Assembly: GCA_029962745.1 (NCBI GenBank)
Contig: CM057154.1
Span: forward strand, 26,562,970 to 26,626,969
Source of the DNA: Echinometra lucunter
Taxonomy: Eukaryota; Echinodermata; Echinoidea; Camarodonta; Echinometridae
DNA length: 64,000 nucleotides
Reading direction: 5' to 3'
The notes under the pieces are model-generated. The model was not told the origin of the DNA. It saw only the letters and a list, made by a program, of their open reading frames with translations, and did not search any database. The position numbers were made by a program, and so were the translations under genes. The first letter of the stretch is position 1; each line of letters begins with the position of its first letter. This document shows, in pieces, positions 35,148 to 45,926 of the stretch.

Positions 35148-35556
35148 TCTCTATTCATAGAATGGATTTCTGGTTGTCAACCTTATCTCTTTGTTTTCGG
35201 ACAGTAGGGTATAAACAAAAGCACAGAGGTGGTCTAAAATATTAATGACAGTCAAAACATGTGCCGATCAAAGTCATTCCCAATGGAAAAAGTGTCAGCG
35301 CTCAAGAGGATGTCTAGGTTGCTGTCTGGAAAGATGCCATCTCTCATTTTCAGACAACTTAGGCATCCTTTTGAGCGCTGACACTTCCTTACCGAACATC
35401 CATTGCTTCATGCATTTGGAATGACTTTGATTGGTACATGTTTTGACTGTCATTTATTCTATAGACCACCCCTGTGTTTTTGTTTGTACCACAGTCCGAA
35501 AACAAAGATATGAAGTTGACAGCCAGAATCCATTCTGTGAATAGAGACTGATAATT
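35148..35556. repeat. ~400-bp fold-back hairpin, copy A
   Basis: The left arm begins CAGTCTCTATTCATAGAATG at 35155. The right arm ends with the near reverse complement (CATTCTGTGAATAGAGACTG). The arms stay complementary through GACAGTCAAAACATGT and AGTGTCAGCGCTCAA to a short centre near 35330. The right arm holds an extra ~24 nt. The right arm is also the 3' part of the CARD-like frame, so the left arm is an inverted partial copy of that coding sequence. Copy B: 46430-46845. Confidence 0.9.
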
Positions 35557-35786
35557 GCAGAGTAAGAGCAGTTAGTCTGTTTGAGTAGCTTTTGATTTGC
35601 TTCAAATGAATCGGGGATGTATAAGAAATCAAATGCCCTTTTGCATCCTTGTCCTCTTCTGTTTTTCAATAATATGGTTATATAACCATCTACAAGTCTT
35701 CTACTCCCAGTCCTTTCCTCTTTGTTTCTGCTAGACCAAACATCCCATTCGAAGTTTCTCAGTTCATCAAGTAGTATTTCTAACAT
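35454..35786 (-). CDS. CARD-like death-fold reading frame, copy A
   Basis: 110 codons on the minus strand from ATG at 35786 (purine at -3). MLEILLDELRNFEWDVW, then RTGSRRLVDGYITILL and CKRAFDFLYIP, resembles the helix 1 / helix 4-5 pattern of a CARD (an Arg-rich turn, then a leucine helix, then G-x-AF-x-FL). This is inference from pattern only. Versus copy B (46585-47073) it differs by an in-frame single-codon indel (ILLKN versus ILKN) and few substitutions, which supports coding. It lies in the intron between death-domain exon 39751 and the NACHT exon, and no clear flanking splice sites were seen; it may be an alternative first exon, a small separate gene or a relic. The last ~35 codons overlap the fold-back arm. 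Confidence 0.45.
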   Translation of the reverse strand: MLEILLDELRNFEWDVWSSRNKEERTGSRRLVDGYITILLKNRRGQGCKRAFDFLYIPDSFEANQKLLKQTNCSYSAIISLYSQNGFWLSTSYLCFRTVVQTKTQGWSIE

Positions 35787-36108
35787 GTCACGATTAAAGA
35801 TTAAAGATTGTATCTCTTTTTTTTTTGAATGCTCCTTGCCATTTGTTATGAATAAGATGTATGATTCAAGCACAGATATAAAGCCAAGTATCTACTCTCG
35901 CCTTCCATGTAGAATCAAACAATCAAACTCAAACTAAGTTCAAATCTTGACACAGTAAAGCTTCAAACGCAGGTATCGTTTTGTAGAAATTTTGTTTCAG
36001 CATAGGAAGAATCCACAAAGTGGCACTTCGTGTAGAAAGCAAGTACGATTTTGCGCACCCCAAAAAATTCACGACCAGCACAAGCGCTCGTGTCGCGCTG
36101 TGTTGTGT

Positions 36109-36232
36109 CACTACAGCGCGAGAAAAAAATCCACGGACGAACCAGCACAAGCACGCGCCTTTGAATTTCCTGTACAGAACTCAATTGCGCGTAACACGGC
36201 GTGCGCACTTGTACCGCCGGAAGGGTCCAGCT

Positions 36233-36264
<32 letters not shown>

Positions 36265-38562
36265 AACAATCTTGGGGGCCCACCTAAAACCTTTATGGGG
36301 CCCACATCAAAAGCTTACTACCAGCGTACAGTCCTTCCCCCCCCCCCCCCCGAACAAGCAAATTTCTACCCTTTTATACATATTTCTTTAGAAAAGTGCA
36401 AGGTTTAGAATTTAGAATCGTTTATTAAGAAAATAAAAAGGAAACTTTGCTTTATTTGATCATGGTTATCATAGATTATTTCCCATTCTCTCTCGTCATT
36501 AGCTGAAACAAGATTATTTGTTCACCGCTGGTAGCATAGGATAGCGTGAGAGGTTAGACATCGGGCATGGCAATGGGATGGTTACGAATGGTGTACCGGC
36601 ACGTTTTAGCGATGGGGCCGACGCCTTTTGCCCTTTTCAGTTTTACAAGTTTGTTCGCGCGAGCGAAGCGAGCGCACAAATTTCATACAATTTTGGTGGT
36701 GAAAATGTACAGGAAATTCAAATTTCAGCACTGCCCAAATATGAGAAAATACGGCCATCTTTATGCCAATATACGAGAATACTCGTGAGGGGGAGGGCCG
36801 GATAGGACTTTTGATTGGAACGCTGCGCCCAGTTGAAAATTTTGAGTTTATGGAATCCATTATGATAGTGAAATTTGTTGTATCCAATAACCTTGCGAGG
36901 GGCAAGAACAAAAGGAGCATTCTCTTGTCCCTTTACAGAGGAAAACCCATCCCCCACAGCATTTTTCTGAAATGCCCCCTCTTTTTCAGAGAGAAGCACT
37001 TGCCCCGTACCACCGCGTTCCCATTTTTTTTTCTGAAAGAAACGTTTTCATTAATCTATACGAGGGAGCGTAGCGATGGAATAAATGGAATGCGGAGGCC
37101 ATGTATTTTAGAGCAAAGGAAAGCTCACTGGACATCATTTAACATCAAACTGAATCCTTATTGTCTTGCGAGGGGGCGCCACTGTGGGGGCAAAATAGAT
37201 TTTTTTGCAACTTCGCAGACGTGCATGAAAATTCAGATTATTTCGTGCTGAAAACTTGTATTTCTCAATAGTAGATATCTATCGGTACTATACTCCAAAT
37301 TATGGTTAAGAGAGAGAGAGAGAGGGGGGTGGGCAAACATGATTCCCCTCCCCCTTGATAGGGAGAAAATTTGTCCCTTCTCTTGCCGCCACTGGTAGAC
37401 AGGGAATACACAGGTCTATTATCTGCATGTGCATGTAGAGACAATGTGAGAAACTTTAGGTGTTATAATTAACCTGCTCTTTTACACGACTAGAAACATG
37501 AGAAAAGCTGATCACAACACGGCAAATTGTATTGTCATTGGGGGGTTGCAAAAATACCCCTACTCCCTGAGTGAAACAAGTATCTGCCCCTTATTCACAG
37601 ATGATAGACGGTATTTCAAAATGATGAGAAACAGTGCATCTAATTGATTTACGAGGGAGCGTAAGAAAATTTTGATTTTAGAATGCTGAATGTCTGCATT
37701 TTAGAGCACTAATATGCCGATTTTACATGGATTAGTGCAGTCTTATGATCAGAAATTTTCTATTTTTTCTTGCGGGGGGGCCATAGAGGGCAAAATTCGA
37801 TTTTGCCCCCCCCCCTTTTGAATGATGTGGGGGGGGGGGGGAATTGCCCATCTGCCCCGCACCCCCGCTTCCGGCGCCTATGCTTTAATTATCTATTTGA
37901 TTAGAGAGAACTGGGTTCTAAAAAATGTTGTGAAATAAAAGACAATAGCCAGAGAATGATAAAACTGAAAATAACTTAAATTTGACTTTGGACGCAATTC
38001 TGGGGCTTGTGCCACTTCGTGAATTCAGCGACGATATGTTCAAGCTAGTTTGTCCAGATATTCTACTCTTATCAATCTTGAAACTTCTCTTGGCTGTGAT
38101 TTCAAGAAGTCATGAAGAGCATTGGACCTAGACACTGTACAGCTTCTGGACTGAAAGCTGTCCCCATTCTGGCCTTGGGCTGTACGGCCTTGAGCTTTAC
38201 TTCTGTTCATAATCATGAAGGTTAAACTTTGTATCCACAAAACCTGGGCTGGGCGTGTTGTCGGTTGCTCACGAAAGCTATATAGGTGTAGAGACTTTTG
38301 CACCCAGCCACCCTGGTCTGTTCATCCCCATTGAATACAATAGGTTAACATCGATCTCCCAACACGAGAAGGTAGACCTGGCCCCGTAAAACAAAGACTT
38401 GCAATTAATAGCAAAGTTCTAACAGCTAATTAAGACCATTATTTCATGCACATCTCGTTCAAAAAGTTAACCCTGGACCAATCAGAATGGTTGTCTTAAA
38501 ATTGCGATCGATCGCAAACTTTTGTGCTACGGGCCCCAGGACGCTTTTTTGTACCTCTTCGG
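36109..38562. other. Intron, dispersed repeats shared with copy B
   Basis: Collinear with about 54229-56680. It holds a poly-G element (GCCGGAAGGGTCCAGCT then a 31-bp G run then CTTGGGGGCCCACCT), also present at 18310 and 54345; GCGCGAGCGAAGCGAGCGC at 36657; a (GA)n tract at 37309; and several ACGAGGGAGCGTAGCGA words. A third, partial copy of 37395-38085 lies at 41449-42229. No exon was recognised except the conserved frame at 38040-38303. Confidence 0.6.
38040..38303 (-). CDS. Conserved reading frame of unknown function, copy A
   Basis: Not recognised. 87 codons ending ...SQPREVSRLIRVEYLDKLA before a stop. The copy-B frame (56172-56429) is also open and differs by a 6-bp in-frame deletion (LWIQSLTF versus LWIQTF) plus several substitutions. 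Preserved frame despite an indel hints at coding, but the sequence lies in repeat-rich intron and could be transposon-derived. Confidence 0.25.
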   Translation of the reverse strand: MQKSLHLYSFREQPTTRPAQVLWIQSLTFMIMNRSKAQGRTAQGQNGDSFQSRSCTVSRSNALHDFLKSQPREVSRLIRVEYLDKLA

Positions 38563-38577
38563 CAGTGGCGTAATGAG

Positions 38578-38612
<35 letters not shown>

Positions 38613-39420
38613 GGGGGGGGGGGGGGGGGCTCAATCTTTGCGAAGAGCGAAGCGATCAATTTTGAGGGAGTGTAGCGACCGAGCCGGGGGTACCCCCCCC
38701 CCTCACGATACGGAGCTTTTTCATTTTTTCGACTTAAAAATGTGCAATCTGCAAAACCTGAAAAGGAAATTCCGACTTCAGTTCAGTTCAATTTTTATTT
38801 TTTTCTAATTTCCAACAAAAGAAGTATCTGGGAAAGATATTTTTGGCTTATTGGGATGACCTTGGATGATCTGTACAAGAGGCGGCACAGGCAGGTCTAG
38901 GGGTGGGGCTTGAACCGGGGGCTGCCTGACTACTTTCAGGCTTATCATGCGCAGAACTACTGTGTTCTTGACAATTATTTATTTCATCTATTACTATCTT
39001 TGATTTGTTTTGCCTCTTTCGAAAAGTAATGATGTATATCCCGAACTTGATGTTTTTGTTTTGCAAAGCTTCCTTGCTGGTTCCAGGCACCTTTTGCCCT
39101 TTTGCCCTAGTCTAGATTCTGGACTCTTTTTATGAAGTTTTTATATTCCCCGAAACAGCTGCTAAACTCACTGTACGCGTCAAGTCGAGTGATGGCGCGA
39201 TCCCGAGACCCTGTTCTCTGCCTCGCTATTAATGCTATTTGGGAAATTGTGAATGCGTTACTTAATTTCAGTATAAAGGGAGTCTAGGGAGAAATAATGA
39301 AATTCACGTGATATCACTAATATAAAATTGAAAAAAAAAATAACCATGGTTGATATTCATTTGGGGCGGGGGGGGGGGGGGCTGACGCCCCCAAGCCCCC
39401 CCCCTCCAGTACGCCAGTGC
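38563..39420. mobile_element. hAT-like non-autonomous element, copy A
   Basis: Starts CAGTGGCGTAATGAGCC and ends near TACGCCAGTG (9 of 10 terminal bases complementary). Inside are (TA)n, a poly-G run, and GCGAAGAGCGAAGCG / GTGTAGCGACCGAGC words. Also present in copy B (about 56685-57602), so it inserted before the duplication. Boundaries are approximate. Confidence 0.5.
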
Positions 39421-39750
39421 TGGTCGGTCAAGTCCGTCACCCCATCGCTTACATCTAGTATGGATGCACTATAGCTTCCAGTGGTGGTCTCCTCCTTGTA
39501 TGGTCCATCACATTGAGTGATAAGAGATCACAGTTTTTTTTTTTTTCATTTTACATTATTATATCATTTTCAGAAACGACATTATGCACCATGAATCTTA
39601 TTGGTAATTCAAACTGTGTAAGCTTAAATATATTTTATATAGTTACTACACAGATCCTGTTTTATGTTAAGTAATGGATTGTGGGATGTAGATAATGATT
39701 AACAAACATTTTTCGTAACCTAATAAAAGTTTTCCAACTTGGTAACTTAC

Positions 39751-40026
39751 TTTTAAGGAAGTTTGTCTCGCACTGTAGATCATCTAACTTCAAACTCAAG
39801 ATAACCAGAGGGTTTATGTCGAACTCGCGATTCCGCCACATCATTAGGTGCCCCCGTGCTATGTCAATCGCCTCTCTTATCCCCTTTTCACATGCCACAG
39901 TATCTGCTTCATGAGCTAGTTTGAGGGCCCTCAGAAGTTCAGATATTTTCCTTGCATCTCCAATTCCCCATAGAATGTCTTCCATGTCGGCTTGGGATAC
40001 CTGATGAGAGGTATCCCTTACGAGAT
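39751..40026 (-). CDS. NLR gene A, death-domain exon 2
   Basis: 276-nt minus-strand exon; acceptor TCATTCTTCAG, donor GTAAGT, phase 1 in and out. The peptide starts DLVRDTSHQVSQ and contains ADMEDILWGIGDARKISELL, then IDIARGHLMMWRNREFDINPL, the helix-3-to-6 style of a death domain (a W in the fifth helix before the turn). Death-fold domains recruit signalling adaptors (family knowledge). It joins in phase to death-domain exon 1 (40976) and to the NACHT exon (30752). Copy B (59220-59504) has three extra codons. Confidence 0.7.
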
Positions 40027-40975
40027 CTGAAGAATGACGCAAAACAAAACAAAACAAAAAGAGCATTTCTTTGATGAGAATACAAATTTCTCATGAAGAA
40101 CATCCATAAGCACAATGAGGAAAATTTAACTGAAACACAGTGAACAATGACTGAATTCTGCATGTGTCACAGTAATGCGTAAGCAATTGCCAGTGATTAG
40201 TTTAATAAATAAGAATAATAAACTTATTTTTATGAAGCGCAAATTAAAATTAAGATTCTAAGGGCTATGGAAAAGAAGAAAGGCGAGTAACAAAGAGTAC
40301 AGAAGAAAATAGTGAATGGTAAAAAACATAATAGCATGCAAAAATATCTTAGCAGGAAACTACATGTACATGACATTGCATGAAATAAGACGGGACGATA
40401 TCATGCTTCAAAAAGACTTTGGGTATATATAGTTATGTGTAATCAAAAGCTCAAAAGTTGATTGAAAACAGATAATATTAAATGACGACATCACACACTC
40501 TACAACTTCGCACACACAAAAAAAGCAAAACAAAAAAACCCACCACACTCTTGATAACAACGTCACGTGCAATGGGCAGAGAAAAACATATGTCGCGACT
40601 GGCAAACAAACAAACAAACAAACAAAACTGAAACCCAAGTGGTATAGTTCATGAACATACAGCATAATGCATTTTTGGTCAGATCTACATCAGAGCACAT
40701 GTCTACACAATACACATTTTTTATTTCTTCGTTTCTACTGATATAAATCTCGTCATTTCTTCTCAGAAGATTTTGACACTGTTTAATGTGGAAATGTCAA
40801 TCAAATGCATAGCTTTTGAAATACATGTCTGTTCAGTATGAACTTATTGAACACATATTTAGTTGACATGTACTTAACCGTTAGATCTCACCAGAATAAC
40901 CTAATATTCATTCCTTCACGGCTATCCACTATTACATGAATGAAATCCATTATAATAATTCAGGCCACATATTAC

Positions 40976-41242
40976 CTTCTAGAGTCCTGGTGATGTCCCG
41001 CATTCCGACTTGAGAACAGGCAGAATATAGCTTCCTTCGCTGATTGGGGTCGGAAGACGTTTTACTTTTCCATTCGCACAGACTTTCGTAAAAGTCGTCG
41101 TCCTTCTCCAACTTTGATGCGTCAGTTTCTGACAGATGTCGAAGACGACGTAAAGCTTTCTTTAGTTTCTTGAAATCATGGTTCTCTTTAGATTTTGTCA
41201 CTAATGTCCATAATTCAGGTTTTGAGACAGGTCCTTTGGGAA
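40976..41242 (-). CDS. NLR gene A, death-domain exon 1
   Basis: 267-nt minus-strand exon; acceptor CATTTTCTAG, donor GTAATA, phase 1 in and out. After PKGPVSKPELWTL the peptide has a basic helix KKLKKALRRLRHLSET, then YESLCEWKSKTSSDP and LYSACSQVGMRDITRTLEG, a recognisable death-domain pattern (LxxW, then a turn, then L-x-x-A-x-x-x-x-G-x-x-D). With exon 39751 it makes a tandem death-domain N-terminus. The exon bearing the start codon was not found; it should lie upstream (higher coordinate), possibly in or beyond the assembly gap. No copy-B partner is visible. Confidence 0.7.
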
Positions 41243-41448
41243 CTAGAAAATGATATAAAACAGATTATATCATTAAGAAATTCCGTTGAGTATAATGGAA
41301 ACCAACTCATCATGTTAATACCAAGTTTTCACATAAATGTAAGCTGAAGGTGGAACACTGCTATTCATGTTTCTTTCCACAAACTAAGAAGAATCTTTAT
41401 ATTAGCACAACTAAAAAGTAACTCCCCCTAAACAAAATGCCTTAACTT

Positions 41449-42229
41449 TTGAACAAAGAGACAGGGGATACACAGGTCTATTATCTGCATGTGAATGTAG
41501 AGACAATGTGAGAAACTTGCGTTAGAATTAACCTGGGAAGCGTTTCATGAAGAGTTTTGTCGGTGAAAATCACCGAAAATGTTATAAGCTACTCAAAATC
41601 CTCGCATCTGATTGGCTGAAAGCAAATTAGTCAGTGAAAATCACCAACCAAAACTCTCCATGAAACGCTCCCCGGCTCTTTTACACGACTAGAAATCGGA
41701 TCGCAACACCGCAAATTGTATTGTCATGGGGGGGGGGGGGGGGCAATAATAACCCCACCCCTGAATGAAACAAGTATCTGTCCCTTTTTTCACAGATGAT
41801 ATACAGTCTTTCTAAATGCTGAGGAAAAGTGCATCTAATTAATATACGAGGGAGTGCAGCGACCGAGTAAGAAAATTTTGATTTTAGAATGCTGAAAGTC
41901 TGCATTTTAGAGCACTACTATGCATATCTTACATGGATGTAGTGCAGTCTTATGATCCGAAATTTTCTTCTTCTTTTTTTCTTGCGAGGGGGGCCCATGG
42001 GAAGGAGCAAAAATCGATTTTGCCCCCCTTTTGAATGATGGGGGGGGGGCAATTTGGGTTCTAAAATCTTGTGAAATAAAAGACCATGGCTAGAGAATGA
42101 TAAAACTGAAAATAACTCAAATTTGACTTTGGACGCAATTCTGGGGCCTGTGCCACTTCGTGAATTCAGCGACGATATGTTCAAGCATGTTTATCCAGAT
42201 ATTCTGCTCTTATCAATCTTGAAACTTCC
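41449..42229. repeat. Third partial copy of the 37.4-38.1 kb intron segment
   Basis: From GACAGGGGATACACAGGTCT to CTTATCAATCTTGAAACTTC the sequence follows 37398-38090 and 55644-56216, and is cut off by the N gap. It carries its own 138-bp MITE insertion (41535-41672), which the other two copies lack. Confidence 0.85.
41535..41672. mobile_element. 138-bp MITE with GGGAAGCGTTTCATGA termini
   Basis: Left end GGGAAGCGTTTCATGAAGAG, right end CTCTCCATGAAACGCTCCCC, imperfect inverted repeats; GTGAAAATCAC words inside. The two other copies of the segment are empty at this point (AATTAACCTGCTCTTTTAC near 37470 and 55720). Confidence 0.85.
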
Positions 42230-42729
42230 NNNNNNNNNNNNNNNNNNNNNNNNNNNNNNNNNNNNNNNNNNNNNNNNNNNNNNNNNNNNNNNNNNNNNNN
42301 NNNNNNNNNNNNNNNNNNNNNNNNNNNNNNNNNNNNNNNNNNNNNNNNNNNNNNNNNNNNNNNNNNNNNNNNNNNNNNNNNNNNNNNNNNNNNNNNNNNN
42401 NNNNNNNNNNNNNNNNNNNNNNNNNNNNNNNNNNNNNNNNNNNNNNNNNNNNNNNNNNNNNNNNNNNNNNNNNNNNNNNNNNNNNNNNNNNNNNNNNNNN
42501 NNNNNNNNNNNNNNNNNNNNNNNNNNNNNNNNNNNNNNNNNNNNNNNNNNNNNNNNNNNNNNNNNNNNNNNNNNNNNNNNNNNNNNNNNNNNNNNNNNNN
42601 NNNNNNNNNNNNNNNNNNNNNNNNNNNNNNNNNNNNNNNNNNNNNNNNNNNNNNNNNNNNNNNNNNNNNNNNNNNNNNNNNNNNNNNNNNNNNNNNNNNN
42701 NNNNNNNNNNNNNNNNNNNNNNNNNNNNN
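42230..42729. other. Assembly gap, exactly 500 Ns
   Basis: 500 consecutive Ns; a round number, so the true gap length is probably unknown. It sits exactly between a fragment homologous to ~38.1 kb and the start of segment B (homologous to 29332). Confidence 0.99.
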
Positions 42730-42833
42730 TAGCTGCATTGAGTATGCGCATGAATTCCTGTTACGGCCATACAGTGTGGACAAAATCTGACATCTGCGCA
42801 AGCTCATTTAAGTTATTAAAAAAAATCAGGTAC

Positions 42834-43025
42834 CTTTGACAGTAAAGCTGCAGCAAATATTCCTGAGTAGAAGTCGTCATCCAGGTGCCGGGCACGCATA
42901 CTCATCTCAGTGATGGTCAACGATCGTAAGTCCTGCAGTGAACAGAGACCAATTGCTGCTAATGCATGATCTTTGATGGGCTTGTCAACGGCCAGTTTTT
43001 CAGCAACCGAAGAACATTCTCTCTC
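42834..43025 (-). CDS. NLR gene B, LRR exon after NACHT
   Basis: 192 nt, 64 codons, phase 0-0; acceptor TTGTATAACAG, donor GTACCTGA. Orthologous to 29448-29624 but with a 15-bp in-frame insertion between the LRR strand and helix (TITEMSMRARHLDDDF against NITDGHLDDEF). Downstream (lower coordinate) comes only the N gap, so no further LRR exons of gene B can be seen. Confidence 0.65.
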
Positions 43026-43692
43026 CTGTTATACAAAATAATAACTGATACTGTTAGCATTTTGATCTGTTATTAAAAACAGAACAACAAACAAACGTAT
43101 ACGACTCAATGAATAACTGTGGAACAATAAAAAGCTATGTTTCTTCTACTATGTTAAAAGGACTTTCATCTGAGAATTCTGTCTGACTGCCCTATTGTAA
43201 GCATCCTTTTGTGGAGGTAATTACTGAGTAAAACTAAATCGGGTTCAAATCTTAGCTAGGCAATCGCAAAACTATTATGATTATGAGTCACAATTTGATC
43301 CTGCTTTTTCTTACTAGGAAGCTCTCAATAGCCCGAAATTATGACAATTCAGATTTTTGATCATTAGTATTTTATATGAATGTTCTTATCGAGTGTTATT
43401 AAAGTAACAAATTACTCCAAATTCGTATAGCAGACCGATCGTTTAGCGAGTGTGGTGGGCTTAAGATTGATTAAACCTCCCAGTTACAAATGGTAGTCTG
43501 CATGAGTTCCTTATGCGAGATAATAAATAAATAGTACGATTCTTATCAGCATGTACAGGGCTGAAGTATTCTCTCTCTCTCTCTTTCTCTCTCCAAATTT
43601 GGCATCGCATGCGCATTACATTGTCATGACACAATTGAAATTATAATTCGATAAATTTATGAACAGAAGAAGTGCCATAATCTACGCACTAC

Positions 43693-45212
43693 CTTTTCCC
43701 CTAATGTTTCCAGTGTGAAGATATATCCAGCAAAGTGACTTTCGTAGGTCAAGAGTTCAAGATCAGTCTTAATCTTCAAAAGATTCCTGGCAGGATCGAT
43801 GGCTTCTCGATCATGACATTCATAAGCAACCTCCATGATGAAATCCATGTCATCAACTTTTTCGCACAACACTTCCATCACCCTCTTTCCAACTTCTTTA
43901 CGTGCTGCGGTAAAATACAAGACATATCTGAATTCCTTGTAGTCTTGTATCAGCTTGTCTGTCAGTATTGTGTCAAAGTGTGGACGATCCTGGCGAAAGA
44001 GCGATTTAAGATAGTAACTTGCAGTGTATTCTTGAAACAGCTTGTGAGGGAAAGAGAATTCCTGGATGAAACGTTTCCGCTCCCTTTCTCTGATGTTTAG
44101 TGGTGCCAATGTCTCTTCCTTGCTGAGAATTCCAACTTCACATGCAGTCATTGCAGCATTCATGCACGGTCCGATTTGTTCTTCGTCAAATATCAGCTGT
44201 TTTTCTAGTAGTCCATGAAACGCTACACAACTCAGCTCTCTCATACTTTCATCAGCTTTTTCCATGTGCATGCTATAGTCACTCTCATCTTGTTTAGAAC
44301 AATAATGCTCTTGAAGTGAAAACACAAGACGATTTAAAAGTTGTGAAAATGTTCTCATGGTCTGAATGGTTTCCCTTCCAGATGGCTCTTTCCACATGTA
44401 ACATAGCATGCAGCAAAATATTGGGAAAGGCGCCATGTGCTCAGATACAATACAATTTGTATCCATGAACTTAATGAGACTAGACGCAGAGTCTAAGTCA
44501 TCTTTGAAATACTGCTCAATGTATGTTGACATGTTTTTCTTTGAGAAACCCTTAATCTTGACATACGTGTACTGCTCATTGACCTTCATAATACTCTTGA
44601 TGTGATCAGCTCCAAAAGGACGGGAGGTGATGAGGATTGGGGTGTTAGTGAATCTCTCTCCTCTTATCATTGATACAACAATGTCATCGCGGTTAGGTCG
44701 TTTGATATCAATTTTTGCCTCGTCCAGTCCGTCCAATAAGATAAGGACCTTTCTTTGATTTTCCCTGATGTATTTATCCACTTGTTCACCTTCTGTGTCC
44801 ATGTCATCTGGGAAGTGATTCATGACAATATCCCCAAAGTATTTTTGTTCTTCAATCTCTCGAAACGATTCCAGGAAAAGGAGATGAATATCTTGCAGAA
44901 TTCTACCCTCAGTCCAATCCAGGGCTATCTTGGCAAACAAGGTCGATTTTCCAACACCAGCTTCTCCAAGGAAAGCAAAGCGTGTTTCGAATCCTCTTGA
45001 TGTTTTTGTTTTGATCTGCTTGAATAGACCGTTGTAATCTATGTCCTCCCCCCTTTCTCCCATCAAGACGAGACTGACGTAGATGTGCTGTAACCATGTG
45101 CGTGATGAAGGGTCGATAGGTGATGTTTTGACTTCACTGAATTTCTCACGATATCTAACCTTCAGTTGTTCTCTTAGTTTCCGAATCTCATCTGGCATCC
45201 TCTGGAGATCAG
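43693..45212 (-). CDS. NLR gene B, NACHT ATPase exon
   Basis: 1520-nt open exon, phase 1 in and phase 0 out, same splice sites as copy A. Walker A GEAGVGKST, Walker B ILLDGLDEA and TPILITSRP are all intact. It is four codons shorter than copy A in the linker before the NACHT core (LVLMGERGEDIDYNG). By eye about 33 codons are replaced and about 20 differ silently between A and B, spread over the exon but clustered just before the P-loop and near LFQEYTASYYLKSLFRQ. Same predicted role as copy A. Confidence 0.9.
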
Positions 45213-45868
45213 CTGGCGAAAATAAAAGAAAAAGAAAAAGAAAGGCAGAAGATTGAACAAAATGACATATGAGGGTTGGATGTTGTTTTTTTTTTCATTT
45301 TATTTACAAAATATTTATGAGAAACATGTATGATGACATAAGGAAATGATACTGGAAGGATCATCCTGCTCACCTGTGCCATTACAGCACAGTCGTTGGT
45401 CTTCCGAGGGGTCCAGTTCGAGACAGGTTTTATTAAAGAAAAATTTCACGAGGTATATTCCTCAATAAAATTCATGAGGTAAAATTCATCTTTCTTAATG
45501 AAATACATGTAGAAGGGCGCTTGTCCATGTATTTCCCTTTTTGCGAAGGGTTCATAATTCCGAGGCACAAATTCGTTATAATCCTGAACAGTGGATTGAA
45601 TAGAATACCGGAGTGCGCGAAATGTCTCAAACTGTATTTCATCTTAACGTATTTTGCCTTTTTTCCATAATGATCTGAGGCTAGATTCTAAACAATATGT
45701 TCCCTATAACCCTGGTATAGGGTTACCTCTTTCTACACCCTTACAGCAGAGGCCACGAAACGTTTCTGTTGGGGGGCGGGCTGCCACCCAAACTGGCGGA
45801 GTCCGGAGACTGTAGGGCCCCTGGTGGGAGGGGACGGAGCCCCTGAAGTCATTGGTTTTTATGGTTTT

Positions 45869-45912
45869 GGCGACTCCAAATTCGCTGTCGGTTAAGCGAA
45901 TTTGGAGTCGCC
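45869..45912. repeat. Perfect 18-bp inverted repeat upstream of the tRNA-like gene, copy B
   Basis: GGCGACTCCAAATTCGCT, 8-nt spacer, AGCGAATTTGGAGTCGCC, no mismatch. It sits 14 bp 5' of the tRNA-like sequence, as in copy A. Confidence 0.9.
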
Positions 45913-45926
45913 GAAACCACTGGTCC

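Larger units (their letters stand above)
29332..40420. repeat. Segment A of a large duplication (partner 42730-59897)
   Basis: From AGCTGCATTGAGTATGCGCA (about 29332) to the phrase GATATCATGCTTCAAAAA near 40400, segment A is collinear with segment B, interrupted by a few large insertions in one or the other. Non-coding differences are roughly a few percent by eye. It contains LRR, NACHT, CARD-like and death-domain exons. Confidence 0.85.

Noticed and set aside
36567..37251. Plus-strand frames containing ARAKRAHKFH / SERSE-like segments
   Set aside because: They translate the dispersed GCGAGCGAAGCGAGC repeat word; frames are not maintained between copies A and B.
42123..42839. Open frames of 185-238 codons spanning the N gap
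   Set aside because: Almost all codons are Ns; openness is an artefact of the gap.
30752..45212. Positive selection between NACHT copies
   Set aside because: Replaced codons outnumber silent ones, but after allowing for about three times more replacement sites the ratio is below one.
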